Assembly: GCF_042685745.1 (NCBI RefSeq)
Contig: NZ_JBHUNT010000001.1
Span: forward strand, 868,001 to 932,000
DNA: 64,000 nucleotides
Reading direction: 5' to 3'
DNA from: Prauserella_A oleivorans
GTDB lineage: Bacteria > Actinomycetota > Actinomycetes > Mycobacteriales > Pseudonocardiaceae
The notes beneath the pieces are model-generated. The model saw only the letters and a program-made list of their open reading frames with translations. It did no database searches and was not told the origin of the DNA. Within the stretch, counting starts at the first letter, position 1; each line of letters begins with the position of its first letter. Shown one piece after another: positions 41,756 to 49,567 of this stretch. A program made the translations under genes and the position numbers.

Positions 41756-43600
41756 TCAGAACGCCGCCTCGTCGATCTCCATCAGGTCGTTGTCGGCGGC
41801 CTCGACGATCGCCCTGCGGGCGGTGAGCTCCGGCAGCACGGTCTTGGCGAAGAACGACGCCACGGCCACCTTGCCCTGGTAGAACGCGGTGTCCTTGCCG
41901 GCGGCGCCCGCGTCGAGCTTGCCGAGCGCGATCTCGGCCTGCTTGAGCAGCTGCCAGCCGACGAGCAGGTCGCCCGCCGACATCAGCAGCCGCACGGTGT
42001 GCTGACCGACCTTGTAGATGTTCTTGACGTCCTCCTGGGAGGAGGTCAGGTAGCCGATCATCGCGCCGAGCATGCCCTGGACGTCGTCCAGCGCCTGCTT
42101 GAGCAGCTCGCGCTCCCGCTTCAGCCTGCCGTTGCCGGCCTCCGACTCGATGAACTTGGTGATCTCCCCCGCGATGTAGGTCAGTGCCTTGCCCTTGTCG
42201 CGGACGATCTTGCGGAAGAAGAAGTCCATCGACTGGATGGCCGTGGTGCCCTCGTACAGCGAGTCGATCTTCGAGTCGCGGATGTACTGCTCGATGGGGT
42301 AGTCCTGCAGGAAGCCCGAGCCACCGAGGGTCTGCAATGACTGGATCAGCTGCTCACTCGCGCGCTCGGAGCCGACGCCCTTGACGATCGGCAGCAGCAG
42401 GTCGTTGACGCGCTCGGCGAGGTCGAGCGAGTCCTCATCGCCTTCCTGCGTCCACACCTGGTCCTGGAACGACGCGGTGTAGAGGTACACCGCGCGCAGG
42501 CCCTCGGCGTAGGCCTTCTGCAGCATCAGCGACCGGCGCACGTCGGGGTGGTGCGTGATGGTGACGCGCGGCGCCGTCTTGTCGGTCTGGCGGGTGAGGT
42601 CGGGGCCCTGCACGCGCTCCTTGGCGAACTCGAGCGCGTTGAGGTAACCGGTGGACAGCGTCGCGATGGCCTTCGTGCCCACCATCATGCGGGCGTACTC
42701 GATGACCTGGAACATCTGCGCGATGCCGTTGTGCACCTCGCCGAGCAGCCAGCCCTTGGCGGGCGTGCCGTGCTGGCCGAAGGTGAGCTCGCAGGTGGTC
42801 GAGACCTTCAGGCCCATCTTGTGCTCGACGTTGGTCACGAAGACGCCGTTGCGCTCACCGAGCTCACCGGTATTGGTGTCGAAGTGGTACTTCGGCACGA
42901 GGAACAGCGACAGGCCCTTGGTGCCGGGCTTGGCCTCGATGCCGGGGCCCTCGGGACGGGCCAGCACCAGGTGCATGATGTTCTCGGTCATGTCCTGGTC
43001 GGCCGAGGTGATGAACCGCTTGACGCCCTCCAGGTGCCAGGAGCCGTCCTCCTGCTTGACGGCCTTGGTGCGGCCCGCGCCGACGTCGGAGCCGGCGTCC
43101 GGCTCGGTGAGCACCATGGTGGCGCCCCACGCGCGTTCGATCATGATGCGAGCCCAGCGCTTCTGCTCCTCGGTGCCGTTGCGGTCGAGGATCATCGCGA
43201 AGTTCGGGCCGGCCATGTACATGAACAGGGCAGGGTTGGCGCCGAGGATCAGCTCGGCCGCGGCCCACTGCACCGTCGGGGGCAGGCCGAAGCCGCCCAG
43301 CTCGTTGGTGAGGCCGAGCCGCCACCACTCGCCGTCCCAGAGCTGCTGGTAGCTCTTCTTGAACGACTCCGGCAGCGTGGCGGAGAAGGTCTTCGGGTCG
43401 TACACCGGCGGGTTGCGGTCGGCGTCCACGAAGGACTCGGCCAGCGGTCCCACGGCGAGGTTGTTCAGCTCGGACAGCACGCCGCGGGCGGTCTCCTCGT
43501 CGGATTCCGCCAGCACGCCCTTGCCGAGACGCTCCTGGACGCCGAGGACCTCGAAGAGGTTGAACTCGAGGTCTCGCACGTTGCTCTTGTAGTGGCCCAT
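41756..43600 (-). CDS. fadE5: FadE5-like acyl-CoA dehydrogenase
   Basis: A 614-aa flavoprotein that oxidises acyl-CoA to trans-2-enoyl-CoA. It matches the long FadE5/ACADVL-like type rather than the usual 380-aa enzymes. It has MVLTEPDAGSDVGAGRTKAV (FAD/substrate loop), TSADQDMTENIMHLVLARPE, LQTLGGSGFLQDYPIEQYIR, and the catalytic Glu in DSLYEGTTAIQSMDFFFRKI. The extra C-terminal helical domain covers about residues 470-614. An operator resembling those at the fadA2 block lies about 90 bp upstream. Confidence 0.92.
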   Translation of the reverse strand: MGHYKSNVRDLEFNLFEVLGVQERLGKGVLAESDEETARGVLSELNNLAVGPLAESFVDADRNPPVYDPKTFSATLPESFKKSYQQLWDGEWWRLGLTNELGGFGLPPTVQWAAAELILGANPALFMYMAGPNFAMILDRNGTEEQKRWARIMIERAWGATMVLTEPDAGSDVGAGRTKAVKQEDGSWHLEGVKRFITSADQDMTENIMHLVLARPEGPGIEAKPGTKGLSLFLVPKYHFDTNTGELGERNGVFVTNVEHKMGLKVSTTCELTFGQHGTPAKGWLLGEVHNGIAQMFQVIEYARMMVGTKAIATLSTGYLNALEFAKERVQGPDLTRQTDKTAPRVTITHHPDVRRSLMLQKAYAEGLRAVYLYTASFQDQVWTQEGDEDSLDLAERVNDLLLPIVKGVGSERASEQLIQSLQTLGGSGFLQDYPIEQYIRDSKIDSLYEGTTAIQSMDFFFRKIVRDKGKALTYIAGEITKFIESEAGNGRLKRERELLKQALDDVQGMLGAMIGYLTSSQEDVKNIYKVGQHTVRLLMSAGDLLVGWQLLKQAEIALGKLDAGAAGKDTAFYQGKVAVASFFAKTVLPELTARRAIVEAADNDLMEIDEAAF

Positions 43601-43686
43601 GTCGTCGCTCCGTACGGGTTGTTCGGGTTTCCGGCTGGGACCTCCAGGTGGACTGCAACTCCTGCCCTACTCGCCGGTAACATCAG

Positions 43687-43706
43687 GATATTACCTGTCG
43701 GTAACC
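43687..43706. promoter_or_regulatory. Third YTACY-N4-RGTAR operator, upstream of fadE5
   Basis: ATATTACCTGTCGGTAACCG contains the perfect inverted repeat TTACC-TGTC-GGTAA, centred about 96 bp before the FadE5-like start. It has the same spacing and TAC/GTA halves as the sites at 872-891 and 3842-3861, suggesting common control by the TetR protein at 3120-3779. Confidence 0.55.
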
Positions 43707-43779
43707 GACGGCAAGGGTGGTCCCCCGAATTGCGGCCCGCGCGAGCTCGTCCAGGCAGCCGGCTATGCCGCCTGGATCA

Positions 43780-43878
43780 CCGTGTCTGCGGTTCCGGTCA
43801 CCGTGTCTGCCGTTCCGGTAGCCGTGTCTGCCGTTCCGGTAGCCGTGTCTGCGGTTCCGGTAGCCGTGTCGGCCGTCC
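43780..43878. repeat. 21-bp minisatellite, 4.7 units
   Basis: Units at 43780-43800, 43801-43821, 43822-43842, 43843-43863 and a partial to 43878. Full units differ at only two or three positions. They are the same family as the array at 21405-21551 but much less diverged. The array lies between the LuxR gene's 3' end and the fadE5 promoter. Confidence 0.95.
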
Positions 43879-43896
43879 AGGGTGACCGGCGGCGTC

Positions 43897-44676
43897 TCAG
43901 ACCTGCGTGTTCGGGGCCGGTACCGCGTCCCGCGCGGGTGCGCCGCCGTCCTCGGGCCGGGGAATCAGGATTCCCGCACGGAACGCCTTGGTGACCGCGT
44001 GGGTGCGATCGCGTGCCGAGAGCTTGCGCAGGATGCTCTTGACGTGCGTCCGCACCGTCTCGACGGACAGGAACAGCGTCTTGGCGATCGCCGAGTTCTC
44101 CAGCCCCTCGGCCACGAGCTGCAACACCTGGTACTCGCGCCGTGAGAGCGGCATCTGCGGCCGGTGGGCGGAGGTCAGCGCCCCACTCGATCCGGCGGGC
44201 TGCCGCTTCGGCCGGGCGGTCAGCGCCGCAAGGGACGGGTCGGTGTAGCGGCGCTCGGCGTGGGCGCGGCGGATCGCCTCGGCCAACCTGCGCGGGTCGG
44301 CCGCGCGCGGCACCATGGCGTGCGCCCCGGCGGCGGCCGCCGTGGACAGGAACTGTGCCGTCCGATGAGTCTCGCGCACCAGCACCACGATGACCAGCGC
44401 CGGATCGCCCTCGCACAGCAGCCTGACCAGGTGACAGTGCGGGTCGAACCCCGAGTCGACGATGACGATGTTCGGCCGGAGCTGCTCGCACAGCTGCAAG
44501 GACGCGTGGTGGGTGGCCGCGTGGCCGATCCACTGCAGTCCCGGAGTGCGGCTGACCAGCACGTTCAGCCCCTCCCGGAAGATCGGCACGGGGTCGAGTG
44601 CCGCAACCGTCAGAGCCCTTGTCGCCGCGGCTCCGAGACCCGGCGCCTGCCGGGCCTTGTCCATGCTGTGCGCCAT
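43897..44676 (-). CDS. LuxR/NarL-type regulator with degenerate receiver domain
   Basis: A 259-aa protein. Residues about 22-140 resemble a response-regulator receiver. The phospho-Asp position is kept (NIVIVDSGFDP), but the acidic pair near the start is reduced to one Asp (VAALDPVPIFREGL) and the switch Lys is missing (AHAMVPRAADPRRL). Phosphorylation is therefore doubtful. Residues about 170-235 are a LuxR helix-turn-helix (LSRREYQVLQLVAEGLENSA, LFLSVETVRTHVKSILRKL). ATG 44676 has GGAG 5 bp upstream. No histidine kinase is adjacent. Confidence 0.88.
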   Translation of the reverse strand: MAHSMDKARQAPGLGAAATRALTVAALDPVPIFREGLNVLVSRTPGLQWIGHAATHHASLQLCEQLRPNIVIVDSGFDPHCHLVRLLCEGDPALVIVVLVRETHRTAQFLSTAAAAGAHAMVPRAADPRRLAEAIRRAHAERRYTDPSLAALTARPKRQPAGSSGALTSAHRPQMPLSRREYQVLQLVAEGLENSAIAKTLFLSVETVRTHVKSILRKLSARDRTHAVTKAFRAGILIPRPEDGGAPARDAVPAPNTQV

Positions 44677-44847
44677 TACCACTCCGTCTCCCGCACGCCA
44701 CCCCAGGCGCGTTCGCTCACCGTGTCTCCACGGCCCCCCGGTGAGGTCTTCCTCGTCCCTTCCCCTGCTGGGACTCGCGAGATCCGACCCCGTGACGCTT
44801 TGGACGCCTATTCATTCAATCCATGACGGAGTGTGCACCGAATGTGG

Positions 44848-45396
44848 CTAGCTCGCTGACCGGACACACAGACGTGCGAACTCGATTGCGAAATCCGCGG
44901 GTGTCCAGTGGGCGTTGAGCCCGCTCGGATTGGGCAACACCCACACCGGAACCCCGCTGACCTGGTGATCTTGTTCGCCGACGACGGCCTTGGGCTTGCC
45001 GAACGCCGTCCGGTAGGCCGTGATGCCGACCACGGCGAGCCAGCGCGGGCGGTACCGGTCGAGCTTGCGGGCGAGCTCGTCGGCGCCCGCGCGTAGCTCC
45101 TCGACGGTCAGTTCGTCGGCCCGCGCTGTGGTCCTCGCCACGAGATTGGTGATGCCCAGGCCGTAGTCGAGGAGCCGGTGCTGCTCGCTCGGGTCCAGTT
45201 GCCTGGGGGTGAAGCCGCCCGCGTGCAGGGCGGCCCAGAAGCGGTTGCCCGGCCGGGCGAAGTGGTAGCCGGTCGCGCCGGAATACAGGCCCGGGTTGAT
45301 GCCGCAGAACAGGACGTGCAGTCCGGGTGCGATGACGTCGTCGATCGTGCGGCCGTGTGCGGCCGCGAGCTGCGCTTTCGTAGGACGGTCCGGCAT
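44848..45396 (-). CDS. mug: G/U mismatch-specific uracil-DNA glycosylase (Mug/TDG)
   Basis: A 182-aa DNA repair enzyme that removes uracil or thymine opposite guanine. The active-site motif LHVLFCGINPGLYSGATGYH includes the catalytic Asn of GINPG, followed by FARPGNRFWAALHAGGFTPR. The second motif is VLPNPSGLNAH. ATG 45396 begins just before the conserved domain (PDRPTKAQLAAAHGRTIDDV). The 171-bp stretch between it and the LuxR gene downstream shows no gene. Confidence 0.92.
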   Translation of the reverse strand: MPDRPTKAQLAAAHGRTIDDVIAPGLHVLFCGINPGLYSGATGYHFARPGNRFWAALHAGGFTPRQLDPSEQHRLLDYGLGITNLVARTTARADELTVEELRAGADELARKLDRYRPRWLAVVGITAYRTAFGKPKAVVGEQDHQVSGVPVWVLPNPSGLNAHWTPADFAIEFARLCVRSAS

Positions 45397-45438
45397 GGCC
45401 GCAGTGTGACCGTTCACGGCGCCGGGTAAGCGTGCTGC

Positions 45439-45795
45439 ATGCCCAGTCGCGTCATCGCCGTCGTCGTGGACAGTGCGCGGCCCGCCGAGCTCGCGGCTTT
45501 CTGGCGGGACGCCCTCGGCTACCCGGCCCCGCGCCACTGGCGGGATGCCGATGGCGCCGAGTACGTCCAGCTCGACGGTTCGCCGCCCCTGCTGTTCCAG
45601 CCCGTTCCCGAGGCGAAGGCGGGCAAGAATCGCCTGCACCTCGACCTCGCCCCCGGCGAGGGCGGGGATCAGGACACCGAGGTCCGGCGGCTGGTCGGGC
45701 TCGGGGCGACAGTGCTGTCCGACGAATCCCGCCACCCGTGGGTGGTGCTGGCCGATCCCGAGGGCAACGAGTTCTGCGTGTTGCCGCCGCCGTGA
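45439..45795 (+). CDS. VOC-superfamily (glyoxalase-like) protein
   Basis: A 118-aa protein with two beta-alpha-beta-beta-beta units: VIAVVVDSARPAELAAFWRD, ALGYPAPRHW, LHLDLAPGEGG and VLADPEGNEFCVLPP. Members hold metal- or ligand-binding sites in dioxygenases and resistance proteins; no specific function can be assigned. It is divergent from mug. Confidence 0.85.
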   Translation: MPSRVIAVVVDSARPAELAAFWRDALGYPAPRHWRDADGAEYVQLDGSPPLLFQPVPEAKAGKNRLHLDLAPGEGGDQDTEVRRLVGLGATVLSDESRHPWVVLADPEGNEFCVLPPP

Positions 45796-45873
45796 AGCCG
45801 GGGGTGGCGTAACGGGCCGCTGCCTGCGTACGCTATGTGATCCGCCACACACAACGGCATCAAGGGGGATGAC

Positions 45874-46068
45874 GTGGACCTGGCGTTGGTCATCGGCCTT
45901 GTCGTGCTGCTCCTCATGGCCGCGACCGCAACGGTCGCGTGGGAAGACCGGCGTGCGGCACGGCGGCACGCCCGGCAACGACAGGCCCGGCTGGCTGCCA
46001 TGGGCGAGGTTGATCCCCTCGCGCCGGCCAGGTTGCACGCCCGGCTGCAGGAGCGCCCGCCGAACTGA
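45874..46068 (+). CDS. Small single-pass membrane protein, 64 aa
   Basis: Residues 3-22 are a transmembrane helix (LALVIGLVVLLLMAATATVA), followed by a strongly basic tail (RRAARRHARQRQAR). GGGGG 7-11 bp before GTG 45874 is a fair ribosome-binding site. Its 3' two-thirds is antisense to the C-terminus of the converging VanZ-like gene. Family unknown. Confidence 0.55.
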   Translation: MDLALVIGLVVLLLMAATATVAWEDRRAARRHARQRQARLAAMGEVDPLAPARLHARLQERPPN

Positions 46069-46639
46069 GCAGCGCGAGCGCCAGCGCGGCGACGATCCAG
46101 CCGAGCAGCGCGCCCAGGGTGTTGGCCATGAGGTCGTCGACGTCGAAGATGCGGTAGGCGAACGGGGCGGTGCCGAAGTTGGCCGTGACCTGGCAGATCT
46201 CGACCAGCAGCGACAGTCCGAACCCGAGCAGCGTCGCCGCCACCACCCCGAGCTTCCACCGGGCCCGGCCGAACAGCCCGAGCGGCACGAACAACAGCAC
46301 GTTCATGGCGAGCTGCTGGAACGTCTGCGTGAAGAGCGCCTCGCTCGCCGGCTGGTCGTGCTTGGTCAGCTCGATGCCGACATCGGAGACCCACTGGAAC
46401 GGCACCGGCTGCACCACCTGCTCCAGCGGGGCTGTCCCCGGTCCGGGCAGCGGCAGGAACACCACCGCCAGGGCAAGGCAGGCGTACAGCGTGACCGCGG
46501 CCGTGCCGGCGAGCCGCCTCGGCAGCACCCGGCCGAAGCGCGCGTACTGACTGAGCAGCTGAGGGATCACCACGGTCCCCCAGATCACGAGAAAGCCGAG
46601 GAGACCGTAGCCGAGTGCTGTCTGCTGTGCCCACGTCAT
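45914..46639 (-). CDS. VanZ-like membrane protein
   Basis: A 241-aa protein with five helices. VanZ features are LAMNVLLFVPLGLFGRARWK, LGFGLSLLVEICQVTANFGT and FDVDDLMANTLGALLGWIVA. The last about 50 residues (from SSAGAPAAGRATW) are Pro/Arg-rich and overlap the small membrane gene on the other strand by 155 bp; the conserved domain ends before the overlap. VanZ proteins affect glycopeptide tolerance in some bacteria, not shown here. ATG 46639 starts the first helix region. Confidence 0.83.
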   Translation of the reverse strand: MTWAQQTALGYGLLGFLVIWGTVVIPQLLSQYARFGRVLPRRLAGTAAVTLYACLALAVVFLPLPGPGTAPLEQVVQPVPFQWVSDVGIELTKHDQPASEALFTQTFQQLAMNVLLFVPLGLFGRARWKLGVVAATLLGFGLSLLVEICQVTANFGTAPFAYRIFDVDDLMANTLGALLGWIVAALALALLSSAGAPAAGRATWPARGDQPRPWQPAGPVVAGRAAVPHAGLPTRPLRSRP

Positions 46640-46784
46640 GACAACGACGCTATGGATCACGGCCGCGGCGAACCTCGGTCTAAAAGCCGCTGGTCGGTGC
46701 CCTCCTCGGCCATTCGGCCGACGGCCGTCCGGCGGTTCCCGTTTCACCAAGACCGCACGCGCCCTCCTGCGCGACACTGAGCGC

Positions 46785-47123
46785 ATGCCGACATGGGACG
46801 ACGTGGTCGCCTTCGCCGCCGAACTGCCCGAGGTCGAGGAGTCGACGTCGTATCGCACTCCCGCGCTGAAGGTCGCGGGCAAGGGCTTCGCCCGCCTCCG
46901 GACCGAAGCCGAGGGCGGGCTGATGCTGATGTGCGGGCTCGACGAGAAGGAGGCGCTGCTGGCCTCGGGTGATCCGGCCTTCTACACGACACCGCACTAC
47001 GACGGCTACGGCGCGATCCTCGTCGACCTCGAGCGCGTGGACGAGGACCAACTGCGCGAGCTCATCGAGGACGCGTGGCGGATCAAGGCGCCCGCTCGAC
47101 TCCGGAAGGTCCGGGGCGGCTGA
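46785..47123 (+). CDS. MmcQ/YjbR-family protein
   Basis: A 112-aa CyaY-fold protein: TWDDVVAFAAELPEVEESTS, KVAGKGFARLRTEAEGG and DPAFYTTPHYDGYGAILVDL, a close fit to MmcQ/YjbR. DNA binding has been proposed for the fold. Its 3' end overlaps the converging phosphatase by 41 bp. Confidence 0.88.
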   Translation: MPTWDDVVAFAAELPEVEESTSYRTPALKVAGKGFARLRTEAEGGLMLMCGLDEKEALLASGDPAFYTTPHYDGYGAILVDLERVDEDQLRELIEDAWRIKAPARLRKVRGG

Positions 47124-47571
47124 GAGGCCGGTGGCGGGCGAACCACGTGATGTAGGCGCGCTGCCACGGCGCCTCGACGGCGCGGCGGTGGTAGTTGCGC
47201 CGGGTCCAGCGGAGCGCCTCGCCCGGGGACAATCCGCTCAGCGTCGCCAGGCACGCGATGGCCGTGCCCGTGCGCCCGAGACCACCGTGGCAGGCGATCT
47301 CCACTGCCTCGCCGTTCCTCGCGCGCTCATGCAGGTCGACGAGCGCGTCCGCGGCCGCGTTCCAGTCGCTCGGCAGCCAGCCGTCGACCCAACGGACCCA
47401 CTCGTGCGGCCAGGTCAGCGACGCGTCGTGCCTGCGCCGGAGGACGCCGGCGCCGAGATACAGACCGAAGTCCGGCGGGGGTCCACCCGGCCACGGGCGG
47501 CGGAGCCCCCGGCCGCGCACCCACACGCCGTCGGGCAAACGGACGGCTCCCTCGAGCACGCGTGCCGTCAT
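47083..47571 (-). CDS. Cysteine-dependent (DSP/PTP-like) protein phosphatase
   Basis: A 162-aa phosphatase with the P-loop IACHGGLGRTGTAIAC, matching CX5R(S/T) with nucleophile Cys near residue 97 and Arg six residues on. The general acid is likely in the preceding WVDGWLPSD loop, the WPD-equivalent. The C-terminal helix has TRRNYHRRAVEAPWQRAYIT. It may act on phosphotyrosine or other phosphoesters. ATG 47571; a DHFR-like gene follows upstream on the same strand with a 38-bp gap. Confidence 0.85.
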   Translation of the reverse strand: MTARVLEGAVRLPDGVWVRGRGLRRPWPGGPPPDFGLYLGAGVLRRRHDASLTWPHEWVRWVDGWLPSDWNAAADALVDLHERARNGEAVEIACHGGLGRTGTAIACLATLSGLSPGEALRWTRRNYHRRAVEAPWQRAYITWFARHRPLSRPGPSGVERAP

Positions 47572-47609
47572 GCCTCGATTGTGCTGACGGTCGCGGTACC
47601 CGCCACCGG

Positions 47610-48182
47610 TCACGTCGGCGAAACCTGTTCGCGCTGCGCGTAACGCGTGTACGTGATGCCGCCCGCGAAAGTCCTCGCCTCGAGCAGTGTCAGATTCCGC
47701 GGGGCGGTGCCGTCGGGGAACAGCCGGCGGCCCCGGCCCTGCACGACCGGGTAGACGAACAGCCGGTACTCGTCCACCAGTCCGGCATCGATGAGCGCGT
47801 GGCAGAGCGTGATGCTGCCGGTGACCACGATGTCGAGGCCCGGGCGCACCTTGAGTGCGCGGACCTCCGCAACCGGATCGCCGGAGAGCACCGTGGTGTT
47901 CTGCCAGCCCGGGTCCGACATCGTGGTGGAGACGACGTACTTGCTCACCTGGTCGAGGTAGGCGGTGATGCCGGTGCGGTCGTCGGCCTGTCGGGGCCAG
48001 TAGCCGCGAAGGTCCTCGAACGTCCGGCGCCCGACGAGGAACGCGTCCGCCCGGCTGTCCTGCCGGCGCGTCTCGGCGAGCAGTTCCGTGTCGTCGGCTC
48101 CGGCTTGTGGCTCGAACCAGTCGTCGAGCATCTCGATGGACCCGTCCACGGTGACGTTCTGGGTGATCGCGAGCGTGCGCAC
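47610..48182 (-). CDS. Dihydrofolate reductase-fold (RibD C-terminal-like) protein
   Basis: A 190-aa NADPH-type reductase fold: RTLAITQNVTVDGSIEMLDD, ADAFLVGRRTFEDLRGYWPR, LDIVVTGSITLCHALIDAGL and VDEYRLFVYPVVQGRGRRLF. Such proteins are frequent in actinobacteria with unknown substrates and are distinct from housekeeping FolA. The ATG at 48182 begins the first strand. Confidence 0.87.
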   Translation of the reverse strand: MRTLAITQNVTVDGSIEMLDDWFEPQAGADDTELLAETRRQDSRADAFLVGRRTFEDLRGYWPRQADDRTGITAYLDQVSKYVVSTTMSDPGWQNTTVLSGDPVAEVRALKVRPGLDIVVTGSITLCHALIDAGLVDEYRLFVYPVVQGRGRRLFPDGTAPRNLTLLEARTFAGGITYTRYAQREQVSPT

Positions 48183-48241
48183 GGTTGCCTCCCTCCGGAG
48201 CGACGGCGCCTGCCCTTACCGACCGCCTTCGCGGGCGGAAC

Positions 48242-49042
48242 TCATCGCGTCCGGCGGACGACGGCCAGGGTCTTGTCGTCGTGCCGCTTGGCGCGGGGCA
48301 ACGCGGCACCGTCGGGGTCTGTGTCGGCTTCCCAGCGTTGGCATCGGTCGAGCACGCCGGCCAGCGCGGCACTGTCGGCACCGGCGAGTTCGGGCCAGTC
48401 GTCGAGACCGAGGTGCCGCATGGTGCGGTACGCGCCGTCGGTGGCCAGCACCGCCCACGGGACGGCGCCGGCGTCGCGCGACCAGCCGAGTGCGTGGGCG
48501 GCCGCTGCGGGGTCGGCCTCCGCGATCCAGTAGCCGCCGTCGCGGTTGCGCAGCCGGGTCAGCTCGCGGTGCAACTCCCGCAAGAGGCGCCGGTGTTCGG
48601 TGTCGTACCCCGTTCCGGCCGCGAGTCGCTCGCGGTAGCGCAGCCACGGCTCGACGCGGAGCCGGTCCATGCGGTCGTCGGTCAGCGATTCGCCCGGCCA
48701 CACCAGGAGGTTGTCCCCGAGCATGAGCACGTCGACGCGCTCGTCGAGCGCGCGCAGGATGGTGACGGTGCTGGACGGCGACTCGCCCGGGACGAGGCCG
48801 AGCTCGGCGGCGGTGGCGGCGATGCCGTCGGCAAGGGTCGCGCGGAGGTCTGCATCGGGCCGCGTGGCGAGCGTGTCGCGGAGGTGGCCGCCGAGCCGGT
48901 CGGCGTAGGTGGACGCGGGCACGTCGAGCGGGATGAACGCCGATGACCCGTCCAGCACGACGACGGCGTGCTCGGTGGTGAAGACCCGGTCGTCGCCGGC
49001 GTTGCCGGGCGGCAGGCGGGCGGTCGTGATGCGAATCCGCAT
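48242..49042 (-). CDS. PP2C-like phosphatase family protein
   Basis: A 266-aa protein. RIRITTARLPPGNAGDDRVF and AVVVLDGSSAF replace the DGMGG metal-site region of PP2C, and ALDERVDVLMLGDNLLVWPG and WAVLATDGAYRTMRHLG (the ATDG metal Asp) are present. Several canonical aspartates are lost, so activity is uncertain. ATG 49042 is preferred over GTG 49072 because homologues begin MRIR-like. Confidence 0.75.
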   Translation of the reverse strand: MRIRITTARLPPGNAGDDRVFTTEHAVVVLDGSSAFIPLDVPASTYADRLGGHLRDTLATRPDADLRATLADGIAATAAELGLVPGESPSSTVTILRALDERVDVLMLGDNLLVWPGESLTDDRMDRLRVEPWLRYRERLAAGTGYDTEHRRLLRELHRELTRLRNRDGGYWIAEADPAAAAHALGWSRDAGAVPWAVLATDGAYRTMRHLGLDDWPELAGADSAALAGVLDRCQRWEADTDPDGAALPRAKRHDDKTLAVVRRTR

Positions 49043-49084
49043 GGCGGCCAATGGTGCCAGCGGCAACGACACGCCACGACGGAT

Positions 49085-49269
49085 TCAGCCGGCGACCTCG
49101 TCGAGGAGTTCCAACAGGGCCGCCGCGATGGTGTCCGGATGCGCGCGGGTGCGAGGTGATGGAGACCGTCGAGGTCCGTGGCGGCGGCCGGGAAGCCGGC
49201 CGGCCAGGGGACGCATGGCGACGGCTCCAGGAAGGGGCTGTGCACGAGCACGAGGGTGGCCGCGCACAT
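49085..49269 (-). pseudogene. Remnant of an alpha/beta-hydrolase gene
   Basis: From ATG 49269 the frame starts like a small hydrolase (CAATLVLVHSPFLEPSP). Another frame, ending at TGA 49085, gives HPDTIAAALLELLDEVAG, like the C-terminal helix of the same family. The catalytic middle is missing and the frames are shifted, so this looks like an internally deleted remnant. Confidence 0.4.
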
Positions 49270-49280
49270 GGCCGGTGAGG

Positions 49281-49430
49281 CTACCGCGTCGTGCTTGGCG
49301 CGAGCACGACCACCGAGAGCACGAGCAGGCAGAGCAGGCCGAGCATCAGCAGCATGGCTTCGCCGGTGACCGACCACGCGGCCACACCGGCCACGGCGAG
49401 CACGGAGGCTCCGCCGATGGCTGACTTCAT
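49281..49430 (-). CDS. Small membrane protein, 49 aa
   Basis: A 49-codon frame with two hydrophobic segments (ASVLAVAGVAAWSVTG and AMLLMLGLLCLLVLSVVVLA) and a short polar end. It starts at ATG 49430, divergent from cmtR by 137 bp. It has no clear ribosome-binding site. Its composition is convincing for a membrane protein; its function is unknown. Confidence 0.5.
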   Translation of the reverse strand: MKSAIGGASVLAVAGVAAWSVTGEAMLLMLGLLCLLVLSVVVLAPSTTR

Positions 49431-49567
49431 CTGGACACTCCAGCTGTGTCGGGGGCGATGGGGACCGCCGGGACTATCGACACGACGTGCGCCCGCGTTA
49501 TCAACTCGTGACCGTTCTTGGGCTTGGTCACAGGTGATTGTTCAGTCTCTGCTGTACTGTTTCGCGC

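Noticed and set aside
43763..44701. Open frame ending in a Thr-Ala-Asp heptad repeat
   Set aside because: It overlaps the LuxR gene in the wrong frame; the heptads are only the translated minisatellite.
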